Notes: generated from the sequence alone by a model not told the origin. A stretch of DNA of 64,000 nt from Pseudomaricurvus sp033283335 (GCA_033283335.1 JAWMQP010000005.1:62001-126000); one strand, 5' to 3'; counted from the first letter of the stretch, positions 52,515 to 61,700 are shown. Translations and numbers: made by a program.

Positions 52515-53429
52515 ATGAAAAACATCATTTCGCGCAAAGTCATGCTTGGGGTTAGCGCCCTGCTATTTTCCGGCAGTTTACTCGCTTCCGGTGGTGGCGG
52601 CGGCTCCACACCCGGTCCCTCGCAGCCATGTTCAGACTGCTCTCGCGGTCCCAACCCAACGGTCAACTCACTGGAAGCCGATCGAGGCCCCTACTCGGTA
52701 GCCAGTCAAAATGTGTCTTCATTTGTCAGCGGATTCGGCGGTGGCACCCTTCACTATCCCACCAACACGTCGGGCAAGATGGGCGCAATTGCTGTGATTC
52801 CCGGCTACGTATCCTATGAAAACAGCATTGAATGGTGGGGCCCTCGCCTAGCCTCGCATGGGTTTGTGGTCATCACCATGGATACCAACACTATTTATGA
52901 CCAGCCCGACAGCCGCGCAGACCAACTGAGCGCCGCACTGGACTACGTGATCAGCCAAAGCAACTCGGGCAGCAGTCCCATCAGCGGCAAGGTTGATGAA
53001 AATCGTCTCGGTGTTATTGGCTGGTCTATGGGCGGGGGCGGCTCGCTGAAGTTATCCACCGACCGAAGCCTGAACGCTATCATTCCCCAGGCGCCCTACT
53101 ACAGTGGTTCCAATGATTTCGACAGTATCCTGACTCCCAGCCTGATCCTGGCCTGTGAAAGTGATACTGTTGCACCTGTAGCCGTGCACGCGTCGCCGTT
53201 CTATAACGACATCCCCAACACCACCCCTAAAGCCTTTTTGGAAATCAACAACGGCAGCCACTTCTGTGCCAATTCTGGCTATCCTGATGAAGATATTCTC
53301 GGCAAGTACGGTGTTGCCTGGATGAAACGCTTCATTGATTTTGATTACCGCTACGATCAATTTTTGTGTGGCCCCAACCACGAGGCCGATTACAATATTT
53401 CCGATTACCGGGAAAACTGTAATTACTGA
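52515..53429 (+). CDS. Secreted PET-hydrolase-like polyester hydrolase (cutinase/PETase type II family)
   Basis: 304 residues. Signal peptide (1-24, SLLASG), a Gly/Pro/Ser linker, then the alpha/beta hydrolase with the order of Ideonella PETase: RGPNPTVNSLEADRGPYSV, IEWWGPRLASHGFVVITMDTNT, GWSMGGGGS, ACESDTVAP, EINNGSHFCANSG, GVAWMKRFID. Triad Ser171, Asp217, His249; oxyanion Tyr98 and Met172. Both PETase-type disulfides can form (Cys214-Cys251, Cys285-Cys302); two more Cys (39, 42) lie before the core. Differences from IsPETase: the wobbling Trp185 is Tyr195, and Ser238 is Phe250 (cutinase-like). It should cleave polyester outside the cell; activity on PET is not shown by sequence. Terminated by a strong hairpin. 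Confidence 0.95.
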   Translation: MKNIISRKVMLGVSALLFSGSLLASGGGGGSTPGPSQPCSDCSRGPNPTVNSLEADRGPYSVASQNVSSFVSGFGGGTLHYPTNTSGKMGAIAVIPGYVSYENSIEWWGPRLASHGFVVITMDTNTIYDQPDSRADQLSAALDYVISQSNSGSSPISGKVDENRLGVIGWSMGGGGSLKLSTDRSLNAIIPQAPYYSGSNDFDSILTPSLILACESDTVAPVAVHASPFYNDIPNTTPKAFLEINNGSHFCANSGYPDEDILGKYGVAWMKRFIDFDYRYDQFLCGPNHEADYNISDYRENCNY

Positions 53430-53461
53430 TACACGTTGTTGGTTGCCGAGAGGCAATACCG

Positions 53462-53489
53462 AAAACGGCAGCTGAGAGCTGCCGTTTTT
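53462..53489. terminator. Strong bidirectional terminator
   Basis: A 12-bp perfect stem AAAACGGCAGCT/AGCTGCCGTTTT with a 3-base loop (GAG) between the convergent polyesterase and diguanylate cyclase stops. A T run lies on both strands within the stem. Confidence 0.93.
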
Positions 53490-53507
53490 GCATTCCTAAC
53501 AATTCTT

Positions 53508-55463
53508 TCAGGCTTCGAACTCTGTCTGTGGACGCTTCATCATCCGATCGTACAACAACGCTCGATTGCGCCCATTGGCTTTGGCCTGATACAACGCCAT
53601 ATCCGCTTCTTCAATCATTGACAGGTAGTCATCCTCAGAATCAGGTACCCTGGCGGCAATCCCCATACTGATCGTCAGAGGTATCTTTTTCCCGGCCTCA
53701 ATCACAACCAGGGATTCGACCGAGGTACGCCCCTTCTCAGCCACCTGCCGGGCCTGCTGGGCGGTGGTATTGCGCAACACATAGACAAACTCTTCACCAC
53801 CAAAACGGGCCAACAAATCTCCGGGACGACTCACCAGCGATTTAAGTTCTTCGGCGACCCTGCGGATACACTCATCACCGGCACTGTGTCCGTATTGGTC
53901 ATTGATGGCCTTGAAATGATCAATGTCCATGAGTACCACGGCCAGCGGCTGTGAGGCGCGATACGCGCGCTTGCATTCCACCGCGATGTTTTTGTCAAAA
54001 CAGCGACGGTTACTGACTTTGCTTAACGGGTCCGTCATCGTCAACCGGGTTAAATCCGAGTTCGCCAGCTCCAGTTTATCCATGGCGTCCTTATACTGCT
54101 GAGTGCGCTGCTTCACCTGCCGCTCTAACTCATCCGTCAATTCACGCTGCAAATCCAGCGTCGCCTTTTGCGCACTCAAGCGTCTTTCTCGCTCATCACC
54201 CACTTCGATCGCCAACTGCAAGGCTCGCTGCTGGGCCTGTTCACTGTGCTTGCGATCAAGGTTAATGCGATACGCCAGCGCAAACGATAACAATACCAGC
54301 TCTGCCACCATGCCAAAGGTCTGGGCGTATACGGTAAAACCATTAAATGGCAGTAGCCCCAATAACATCAGGGTAAACACCACCGTTCCACAGATCAGCA
54401 CGATCCAGGCCACGGTAAAGATCTTGGCGACCATCACCTTCCTTAAGGACAGGTAAACGGTTACCCACAACCCCACCAGACAGGTGCCCAGGGAAGCCAA
54501 AGCCACCGTGGGGTATAACGCAGCACCATCCGTCATCGCAAAACATCCGGCATACACGGCCCACATAACCAGGATCGCGGTATTGCTGTGCAGCAGGATT
54601 CCGCCGTACTTTTCCAGTTCCAAAAAGACTCGTACAAATAAAGTGGCGCTTAGAAAGGTCATGGCCGCAAAGGTCAAGGTGCCGTGTTGAGTAAGCCATT
54701 CGGAATGGGTCCACAAATATTGATGACCGATGCCAGTCAAGGAGTTCAAATACAGCAGGGCAAACAAGACATAAATGAAGTAGCACAGGTAGGAGCGATC
54801 TCGAAGCAGCAGATACAGGCTGAGATTGTAAAACAACATCACTACCAGTGACCCAAGTATCACCCCCATGACCAGCAGGTCAGCATCTCGATGCTGCTGA
54901 AACACCGGCTTCTGAAACAGGATCAGGGGGGTAGCGATCAGAGTTGGTGTTTTAATCTGAACAAACACAGACAACGTAGCATCGCTGGGCAAAGGTATTG
55001 GAAAAGCAACGTGTCGGCCATGCTCATAGCGAGATTGTCCGCCGTAATTCAATCCCTGGGGCTGGCTGTGCCATACCGGTTGGCCGGCACTCAAAACATG
55101 AACCTGCACATGCTGCAGAGTGGCAATGGGAATCGTCAGCAACCATTCTGTCGCTAGCGCCGCTGGCTTTGGCTGCAGTTGAAAACGAAGCCAGAGGGAT
55201 TCATCCCCATTCAAAGCCGGGGTTTCATGCCCCAAATAGGGATACCATGACAGCTGATCAGAGGAGGACAAAATACTCCCTGACTCGACGCCGTCTTTTA
55301 CAATCACCGCATCAACATCGGCTACCCGATAGCTGCTCGCATTCCCGTCGAGAACTAAAGCTGCAGCGCTCGGTTGAGCGGACGCCGCCAACAAACAACT
55401 GAACCATGCCAGAAGTAGAAGATGACGAAACCCGGTTCTGTTGACGCTCTCCATTCGCAGCAT
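53508..55463 (-). CDS. Diguanylate cyclase with 7TM-DISM sensor (second copy type)
   Basis: 651 residues. Signal peptide (about 1-34), a DISM-type periplasmic domain (about 40-180), seven membrane segments (about 190-395), coiled coil (about 405-470) and a GGDEF domain with active G-G-E-E-F (RFGGEEFVYVL) and FKAINDQYGHSAGDECI. Makes cyclic di-GMP in response to a periplasmic ligand. Of the same layout as the enzyme at 38210-40024, but with different sensor sequence. AGAGG precedes ATG. Confidence 0.94.
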   Translation of the reverse strand: MLRMESVNRTGFRHLLLLAWFSCLLAASAQPSAAALVLDGNASSYRVADVDAVIVKDGVESGSILSSSDQLSWYPYLGHETPALNGDESLWLRFQLQPKPAALATEWLLTIPIATLQHVQVHVLSAGQPVWHSQPQGLNYGGQSRYEHGRHVAFPIPLPSDATLSVFVQIKTPTLIATPLILFQKPVFQQHRDADLLVMGVILGSLVVMLFYNLSLYLLLRDRSYLCYFIYVLFALLYLNSLTGIGHQYLWTHSEWLTQHGTLTFAAMTFLSATLFVRVFLELEKYGGILLHSNTAILVMWAVYAGCFAMTDGAALYPTVALASLGTCLVGLWVTVYLSLRKVMVAKIFTVAWIVLICGTVVFTLMLLGLLPFNGFTVYAQTFGMVAELVLLSFALAYRINLDRKHSEQAQQRALQLAIEVGDERERRLSAQKATLDLQRELTDELERQVKQRTQQYKDAMDKLELANSDLTRLTMTDPLSKVSNRRCFDKNIAVECKRAYRASQPLAVVLMDIDHFKAINDQYGHSAGDECIRRVAEELKSLVSRPGDLLARFGGEEFVYVLRNTTAQQARQVAEKGRTSVESLVVIEAGKKIPLTISMGIAARVPDSEDDYLSMIEEADMALYQAKANGRNRALLYDRMMKRPQTEFEA

Positions 55464-55799
55464 AGGGGCCTCTAAGCTTGTGCCTCAAGATTCCGTAGCC
55501 GGCAACCACCTAGAGGAGAGTGCACTGGATGGTGAAGCCTTGAATGACTTAAAGTATTGGCTTTGGCATTAAAATTATCGTAACCAGAATAAATTTGCTG
55601 CGTGACAATGTCCACTGTTTGTATCGACTTTTGCTGGCTTTTACTATCCGGGAAAAACTTTGGCCACTTTTTTGACACACTGAGCACAGAAAACCCAAGC
55701 CGACCAACAAACACCCAGCATTTGACACCTGCCCCAGAGATGTCACTTGAGCAATCACGACTGAAAAGTGGGCTGGCAGGATAGGAGTACAGGATAGGA
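55464..55799. other. Intergenic region without a convincing gene
   Basis: 336 bp between the Lnt-like gene (ending at 55800) and the diguanylate cyclase. Short open frames exist on both strands but have poor codon usage, no ribosome site, and overlap each other. It must contain the promoter of the cyclase gene; no terminator seen for the Lnt-like gene. Confidence 0.5.
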
Positions 55800-57377
55800 T
55801 CAACTGGATCGGGAAAAGGCCCTGCCCCCCAGATATCGCCAACTAACCAGCAACACCAACCCAAACAACACCCAGCTGAGACCATCCAACAACAACGATG
55901 GATGACGATTAAAGAAGGTACCAGAGCTTTCGGCTTGATAGGGCACTCGCAGGACCACCCCCAGCTGCTGAAGAAAAGGCGACTGATACACCCGCTGCCC
56001 GGAAGGCAAGATCAGACCGGAAGGCCCCCGATTCGAGACATACACCATCGGCAAACGATTCTCCACACTGCGCAGGACCGCGGCATTCAACTGCTGATAA
56101 CTTTGCCTGCTGTCACCAAACCAACTGCTGTTTGACTGCACCAGTAACAGCCTTCCCGAACCTACCCCTTGACTGTCTCGAACCGCTTGCGCCACATAAT
56201 CCGACAACATGACTTCGAAACAAATCAACGGCACGATCTCGGTGTCGTTGATCCGGAAGCGGACGAACGACTCGCCCGGCAAAAAATCTGTAAAGAAATC
56301 TGAGAAATGTTGATAAAAGCGTGCTTTAAGTTCAGGCCAGAGATTCAGCCCAGGGATGTATTCCGCCATCGGCATGCGCTTGATTTTGCGATACCTGGAA
56401 TGCAACTCGCCCTCGAGATCTAACATCACGGCAGTATTGTAAGTGCCTGTGTCGCTGGCTGAGCCGGAGCGATCGCTCGCGTATTCGGTGTCCTGAAACA
56501 CCAACGGCACCTGCATCTGCCCCAGCAAACGCCGAAAGGTATCTCGCACCCAGGGATAAGCAAAATAGCCTTTGTAACGCGTTTCTGGCCACACCAGCAG
56601 ATCCACATCATGTTGAACCAGTTGTTCACTGAGTGCCATTTCCGGTGGGTAGCCACGACTGTAACCCGGTCTGGGAGCAGGCACTTCGGCACTGGGTGGC
56701 TCATCGCTCTGGACCACACCGATATCAAGCCTTGGCCAATGACTGGTACGCTGCTCCCAGGCAGGCGCCATCACCAGCCCGTAGCCGAACCAGAGCATAA
56801 CCGGCAACACTGCCAGCCCTTGCCAGGACACCACTGGACTACGGCGATAGCCCAACTCAAAAAGACCAACATTTACCAGCACAATGATAAAGTCCAGGCC
56901 GGCCGTACCGACAAGATCCAAGGCCTGCAGTGCCGTGGTGAAAGAGCTCTGACTCTCAGCCAGCTGCACGGGAAACATCATCGGAAACCGACTCAGGAAA
57001 AACGTCAGGCAAACAGGCAACAGCAGTAACCAGGGCATGCGCAGCTGCATTTCCAGCCAGCGAGTCAACACCAACGCCAGCGCAAACAACTGCCCGCAAT
57101 ACCCCCAAAACAACAGCGACGCCAGTCCACCGCCCACGACACCCAGGCCATTGTAAAGGCCGATAAAGTCGACAATGCAGTTGGCCGCAACCCCATACAT
57201 GACAAAGCCCATGGTCAGGCCCAGAGTGTACACCCGCATTAAAGATTGCCCCTGCACCGCCCACAGAACCGGTAGCAAAGCACACCAGGTGAGCAGATAA
57301 GCCTGGGGATAGAGAAAGGGAATCGCCAACCCCAAACCCGACCCAGCGGCGGCCAGGTACCGATAGCCAACGTTCAT
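55800..57377 (-). CDS. Apolipoprotein N-acyltransferase-like membrane protein (Lnt paralog)
   Basis: 525 residues. Several membrane segments (about 8-210), then a carbon-nitrogen hydrolase (nitrilase) domain in the periplasm (about 225-495), then a last membrane segment (about 500-518). The catalytic Glu (about 262, LLVWPETRYKG), Lys (about 333, YRKIKRMPMAEYIPG) and Cys (about 386, PLICFEVM) match E267-K335-C387 of E. coli Lnt, so it should be active. The location is not next to a ybeX or cutE-type locus but is coupled (4-bp overlap) to two lipase-chaperone-like genes. It may be a specialised acyltransferase with a different acceptor. Confidence 0.88.
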   Translation of the reverse strand: MNVGYRYLAAAGSGLGLAIPFLYPQAYLLTWCALLPVLWAVQGQSLMRVYTLGLTMGFVMYGVAANCIVDFIGLYNGLGVVGGGLASLLFWGYCGQLFALALVLTRWLEMQLRMPWLLLLPVCLTFFLSRFPMMFPVQLAESQSSFTTALQALDLVGTAGLDFIIVLVNVGLFELGYRRSPVVSWQGLAVLPVMLWFGYGLVMAPAWEQRTSHWPRLDIGVVQSDEPPSAEVPAPRPGYSRGYPPEMALSEQLVQHDVDLLVWPETRYKGYFAYPWVRDTFRRLLGQMQVPLVFQDTEYASDRSGSASDTGTYNTAVMLDLEGELHSRYRKIKRMPMAEYIPGLNLWPELKARFYQHFSDFFTDFLPGESFVRFRINDTEIVPLICFEVMLSDYVAQAVRDSQGVGSGRLLLVQSNSSWFGDSRQSYQQLNAAVLRSVENRLPMVYVSNRGPSGLILPSGQRVYQSPFLQQLGVVLRVPYQAESSGTFFNRHPSLLLDGLSWVLFGLVLLVSWRYLGGRAFSRSS

Positions 57378-58156
57378 TTCGATAGTTCCCGGCTGACTAC
57401 ATGAGCCTGACCTTGAGCCTGGGTCTGGGTCTGGGTCTGGAAGGCGAGCTGAATCTGTTGTATCTGTTGCTGCTTCTCGCTGGAAGACAAGTTGGGGTTT
57501 ACCATGATTTCGCGCCGACTGATCAGATAGAGCGCCATGGCATCCTGCTCGGAAAATAACGCCTGGCTGACCTCAAGCCCCAAATGCTGTTGCCGCAGTG
57601 CCGCCAGCCGCCGATAAAAGATTCTCTCTTTTTGTACAGCCTTCCAGGGATTTGCTGGCTGATGCTGGCGATAATCCCGCTGCAGCGCCTGCTCGGCACG
57701 TTTCAAGCCCACATAGCGAACAAACAACTCGCCAACTTCTATGGAAATCTCGACCGGCACACTCTTTTCAACCAGAAAACGGATACGATTCAAACGGTCA
57801 CTGGTACTGTCTGCCGGTACCTCGGTCATCGTCACGTAGGCACTGACAGCCCGATCCAAAACCGCAACCGTGGCAGGAGACAACTGCAGCTCTCCGTTCG
57901 ACACAACCAGCTCCGCCAGTGCTTTTTCCGCACGCTCAAACTGGGTTTGACGCTGGCTTTCAGACAGGTGTTCCCGCATGACAGCCACAACATAGTTCTG
58001 ATCATTACCGCTGTGCTGATTTTTACCAAAGCCCTGCCGCATACCATCGTCTGAAGTTGCCTGTTGATGGCGGTAGCCATCCACAATGGCGCTGCCCAAG
58101 ACCGGCAGAACGAGCAGCATCCAGCCCCAGTGTGCCCGCCGCTCATACCACGTCAT
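57374..58156 (-). CDS. Lipase-chaperone (Lif)-like protein, short form
   Basis: 260 residues. N-terminal membrane anchor (about 10-27), linker, then a helical body. The C-terminal half has the Lif pattern: FYRRLAALRQQHLGLEVSQALFSEQDAMALYLISRREIMVNPNLSSSEKQQQIQQIQ (about 175-235), the part by which Lif proteins wrap their lipase. The usual R-x-x-F-D-Y-x-L-S-A-x-G-E motif is only loosely present near LDRAVSAYVTMTE. It ends in a Gln/Thr repeat (QTQTQTQAQGQ). Overlaps both neighbours by 4 bp. No lipase gene adjoins, so it may serve another exported partner. Confidence 0.75.
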   Translation of the reverse strand: MTWYERRAHWGWMLLVLPVLGSAIVDGYRHQQATSDDGMRQGFGKNQHSGNDQNYVVAVMREHLSESQRQTQFERAEKALAELVVSNGELQLSPATVAVLDRAVSAYVTMTEVPADSTSDRLNRIRFLVEKSVPVEISIEVGELFVRYVGLKRAEQALQRDYRQHQPANPWKAVQKERIFYRRLAALRQQHLGLEVSQALFSEQDAMALYLISRREIMVNPNLSSSEKQQQIQQIQLAFQTQTQTQAQGQAHVVSRELSK

Positions 58157-59196
58157 TGAGAATCCTCTATGGGGGTCTCAGCAGAGGCGCTGTCAGGCAT
58201 CACTGGCACCTGGAATCCCTGCATTTTTTCCCTCTCGGCCTCACTAAAGTACTCGGCAAACAGCGTCTGGACTCTTTGTGCGGTTTCTTGCGGCGCGTTG
58301 CTCGCCGTAACATTGTCGGCCATCAGGCGATCACGTTCTTGCTGAAAATGCTGGTAGCGGTCTTGCCAGCCATAAATGGACAGCACCTTATTGAGATATC
58401 GCGACCTGGACTGTTGCTTCATCAGCGCCTTTTCCTCAGCGCCAAGAGTTGGGTCAGATGACAAACGGAAGCTTTCGTACATAAATTGCTTTTCCGCATC
58501 CGATTGACTGAACAAACGGGCTGCCACCTCAACCCCCAGGTAGGTTTCGCGAAGACGCTGGACCTCCTCCTTTCTCACGTCGAATTCTGGATTGGTCTCA
58601 GTGTGCAGCTGGTCATATTCCCGCAAGGCAGTGAGATACAGATAATAGCTGCCTGCCACTTGGGCAACCTGACTGCCGGCCTGCTCCGGCATGGCCACCT
58701 GAATCAATTCCTGCAACCGGGCAACCCCCAGGGCATCCAGTACCAGACTGCGCTCGCCGAGTATCCGGTTCAGTGCCAGCATCGCCTCGTGATCGAGAAT
58801 GACATTGCCGCTTTCATCAAGGCGCACCTGCTGCAACGCTTCATCGATGGCCTCGGCACTGAACACAGTTGCGACAGCTCCAGCTCCGGCTTGATTCAGC
58901 GTTTTCTCAACCACGTCCCTGGCCGGTTGTTGAATAGATTCAGCGCCAGATTTATCTGCAACTGCCAGTGTGTTGGCAGGAGCCGGCTCCAGCTCCCGCG
59001 ACTCAGTAACCGCAGCCTGCGCGATGAAATCCGGGGCCAGGGGCTGATCATCGATCAGAGTGGAACGAGTTGCGCCCACCAGCAACCAACCATAAGCCGC
59101 AGCAATCGTTGTCAGCGCAAGTATCAGCAGAACGGCAAGTGCCTTGTGTTTTCCCAACGCCTTGTGTTTTCCCAACGCCTTGTGTTTTCCCAACAT
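58153..59196 (-). CDS. Lipase-chaperone (Lif)-like protein, long form
   Basis: About 347 residues from ATG 59196; the frame is open to 59244. After a triplicated basic N-terminus (LGKHKA x3) comes one membrane anchor (about 21-43), a Pro/Ala-rich linker (about 55-115), and a helical Lif-like domain with LRETYLGVEVAARLFSQSDAEKQFMYESFRLSSDPTLGAEEKALMKQQ (about 245-295), strikingly similar in pattern to the shorter protein. Both can be read as paralogs. First gene of the trio; the start follows a TTAGGG site. Its function with the Lnt-like protein is unknown. Confidence 0.75.
   Translation of the reverse strand: MLGKHKALGKHKALGKHKALAVLLILALTTIAAAYGWLLVGATRSTLIDDQPLAPDFIAQAAVTESRELEPAPANTLAVADKSGAESIQQPARDVVEKTLNQAGAGAVATVFSAEAIDEALQQVRLDESGNVILDHEAMLALNRILGERSLVLDALGVARLQELIQVAMPEQAGSQVAQVAGSYYLYLTALREYDQLHTETNPEFDVRKEEVQRLRETYLGVEVAARLFSQSDAEKQFMYESFRLSSDPTLGAEEKALMKQQSRSRYLNKVLSIYGWQDRYQHFQQERDRLMADNVTASNAPQETAQRVQTLFAEYFSEAEREKMQGFQVPVMPDSASAETPIEDSQ
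59141..59194. repeat. Perfect 18-bp tandem repeat x3 at the Lif-like gene start
   Basis: GCCTTGTGTTTTCCCAAC at 59141-59158, 59159-59176 and 59177-59194, identical in all three, next to the start codon (59196). In frame, encodes three LGKHKA units. Confidence 0.95.
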
Positions 59197-59355
59197 AGCC
59201 CTAATCCACCAGGCAGACTCTATGCCCCCATGGTAATGCCACAACCGTCACAGACAACACGATCCTGTTTCATATATGCCCAGATTGTATGAATTGCGCT
59301 TGAATCACTAAAACTCAAGCACCTATCATTTTCTCTGCACTTCAAGGCCGAGACG

Positions 59356-60474
59356 ATGGATGCGAATAAGAAAGACATTCCCTTCGAGCTGCACCCACTG
59401 GGATTTATCGAAGCGTTTACCCAGCTGGGCGTTCCCCTCGAAGCTTTGCTTGAGCACACCGGCATATCGACCGCTATGCTCGATCGCCGTCTTGGAAAAA
59501 TTTCTCTGCGTCAGCAAAAGCAACTGCTGAACAACGGCATTGCCCTGAGCCAGACACCGGGTGTCGGCCTTATCATTGGCCTGAATATGGACTGGAGCTT
59601 TCACGGCAATGTGGGCTCAGTCATTAACTGCAGTCCCGATCTGAAAAGTGCCGCCGCGGCCTGGCGTCGCTTCCTGCCTATAGCTCAACCCCACTTGGCT
59701 GAACGGGTCTGCCAACCCGGTGCTTATATAGATCAGCAAGATACCCTGATCGCCCCGCTGCTGAGCCAGCATTGTGACGATGATTCTTCCGAGCTGCAGC
59801 AGTTTGAAATCGAATACCGACTCGCCAGAACCTTGATGCTCTATCACCACTGCGGCAATAAAACGGTGGCGCAGCCCCAGATCCATGTGTGGCTGAATTA
59901 TCCCGAGCCAGCCCATCTGCCGCTCTACCAACAGCTGCCCTGTGACCGCATTGCGTTTAATGCCCCGCAGTCAGCCATCGGCTGCCACTATCTCGTGATG
60001 GCTCAACCCTGGCGCCCCTTGCGCAGTGCAGCCTTTAAACGTGTGATCGAGCAATGCGAACAGGATCTGCAACGCTCTCACCCCAACACGACCGTTCGCT
60101 CAAAAGTGCTCTGGCACGTTAGCCAGGCCTTCAATCAACCGATTTCACTGGAACAGGTAGCTGACCATCTTGCTCTCAGCCCGCGGGCTCTGACCCGCAA
60201 ACTGGCTCAAGAAAGGACCAGTTTCCGCACTATCGCTCACCAGGCCCGCATGGAACTGACCGCCCTGCACCTGCAACGCTCCAGTCTGAGCGTTGACGAA
60301 ATTGCCCAGCTGTTGGGATTTTCCAGTCCCTCCAGTCTGCGTCGCGCCATAAAAAACTGGTGCGGTCAAACGGCAGGCAGCCTGCGAAGTCAGCAACAAA
60401 CGTTGAACAATGCGCCAATGTCGCAACTCATCGATATTGTCCAAGCCGAGGAGAGCTGCCTTCTCACCTCTTAA
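59356..60474 (+). CDS. AraC-family transcription regulator
   Basis: 372 residues. N-terminal ligand domain of the Arabinose_bd type (about 15-205, FIEAFTQLGVPLEALLEHTGI and the SVINCSPDLKSAAAAWRRF block), C-terminal double helix-turn-helix (about 265-355, ISLEQVADHLALSPRALTRKLAQERTSFRTIAHQARMELTALHLQ with LSVDEIAQLLGFSSPSSLRRAIKNWCGQTAGSLR). Divergent from the Lif/Lnt operon with a 159-bp gap, so regulation of that operon is possible. GAGACG precedes ATG. Ligand unknown. Confidence 0.9.
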   Translation: MDANKKDIPFELHPLGFIEAFTQLGVPLEALLEHTGISTAMLDRRLGKISLRQQKQLLNNGIALSQTPGVGLIIGLNMDWSFHGNVGSVINCSPDLKSAAAAWRRFLPIAQPHLAERVCQPGAYIDQQDTLIAPLLSQHCDDDSSELQQFEIEYRLARTLMLYHHCGNKTVAQPQIHVWLNYPEPAHLPLYQQLPCDRIAFNAPQSAIGCHYLVMAQPWRPLRSAAFKRVIEQCEQDLQRSHPNTTVRSKVLWHVSQAFNQPISLEQVADHLALSPRALTRKLAQERTSFRTIAHQARMELTALHLQRSSLSVDEIAQLLGFSSPSSLRRAIKNWCGQTAGSLRSQQQTLNNAPMSQLIDIVQAEESCLLTS

Positions 60475-60619
60475 GCCTGTCCAGGATAGACGTTTACAGC
60501 GGTGAATATTGTTCAATCGAAATTGCTCAACCGGAAGAATTTTCCACAGAAGTTGACAAACAGTCCGCAAACAGGAGACTAGACTTACTTACTATACGCT
60601 CTGAACCTAAGAGACCCTT

Positions 60620-61627
60620 ATGGAAATGACCAAGACCCTTGGCGAATTCATTGTTGAATGCCAAGCCGAATACCCGACTGCCACTGGCGCCCTCACCTCC
60701 ATCTTCTCCTCGATTCGCCTGGCCTCCAAAGTGCTCCATCGAGAAATCAATAAAGCCGGCCTGGTGGATATCACTGGTGCCGCGGGTGCTGAAAACGTTC
60801 AGGGAGAACAACAGCAAAAACTCGATGTCTTTGCCAATGAAAAATTCAAGACGGCACTCGCGGCTCGCGGCGTGGTTTGTGGCATCGCCTCAGAAGAAGA
60901 AGACAAGTACGTTAACTTTGAGGCCGGCAACAGCCAGGATGGCGAGTATGTGGTGCTGATGGACCCGCTGGACGGATCGTCCAATATTGATGTCAATGTT
61001 TCGGTGGGCACCATCTTTTCGATTTACAAGCGGGTATCACCTCGCGGAGAACCGGTCACCGAAGCGGACTTTCTCCAGCCCGGCCACAAACAGATTGCCG
61101 CAGGCTATGTGATCTATGGCTCCTCAACCATGCTGGTGTATACCACCGGCAACGGCGTGAACGGTTTTACTTTTGATCCCAGCCTGGGGGTTTTCTGCCT
61201 GTCCCACCCGAACATGCGGATGCCGGAAGACGGCAAGATCTACTCGGTCAACGAAGGCAATTACATTCACTTCCCGCCCGGCGTGAAGAAATACATTAAA
61301 TACTGCCAGGAAGAGGATATCGCCACCCAGCGCCCCTATACCTCCCGCTACATTGGCTCGCTGGTGTCCGACTTCCACCGCAACCTGATCAAGGGCGGCA
61401 TCTACCTCTATCCCACCTCCAGCAGCTACCCCAATGGCAAACTGCGCTTGCTGTATGAATGCAACCCGATTGCGTTTCTGGCAGAGCAGGCCGGCGGCAA
61501 AGCGGTCTGCGCTCCCGATCAAGCGATCATGCAGCTGAAACCCAAAGAATTGCACCAGCGCACCCCGTTCTTTGTCGGATCGAAGAAGATGGTAGAGAAA
61601 GTGGAAGAGTTTTTGCTGCAAGGCTAA
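60620..61627 (+). CDS. fbp: Fructose-1,6-bisphosphatase class I
   Basis: 335 residues. Catalytic metal loop D-P-L-D-G-S-S-N (MDPLDGSSNIDVNVSVGTIFSIY, about 116-138), the loop NEGNYIHFPPGVKKYIKYCQEED and the sugar-phosphate site RYIGSLVSDFHRNLIKGGIYLYP. Removes the C1 phosphate in gluconeogenesis. Likely monocistronic; a hairpin follows. Gluconeogenic use agrees with pycAB in the same window. Confidence 0.98.
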   Translation: MEMTKTLGEFIVECQAEYPTATGALTSIFSSIRLASKVLHREINKAGLVDITGAAGAENVQGEQQQKLDVFANEKFKTALAARGVVCGIASEEEDKYVNFEAGNSQDGEYVVLMDPLDGSSNIDVNVSVGTIFSIYKRVSPRGEPVTEADFLQPGHKQIAAGYVIYGSSTMLVYTTGNGVNGFTFDPSLGVFCLSHPNMRMPEDGKIYSVNEGNYIHFPPGVKKYIKYCQEEDIATQRPYTSRYIGSLVSDFHRNLIKGGIYLYPTSSSYPNGKLRLLYECNPIAFLAEQAGGKAVCAPDQAIMQLKPKELHQRTPFFVGSKKMVEKVEEFLLQG

Positions 61628-61636
61628 TCCAGCCCT

Positions 61637-61663
61637 GTACCCAGGCGGCGACGGCCTGGGTAC
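61637..61663. terminator. Hairpin between convergent fbp and the cytochrome gene
   Basis: 10-bp perfect stem GTACCCAGGC/GCCTGGGTAC with a 7-base loop. No T run on either side, so its terminator role is uncertain. Confidence 0.5.
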
Positions 61664-61700
61664 ACCAGCGGGTGAGAACCAGCTTAGCTGAACGCCGACC

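Noticed and set aside
55472..55885. Overlapping minus-strand frames of 137 and 97 residues
   Set aside because: They overlap each other and the Lnt-like gene end, have no ribosome site and implausible composition.
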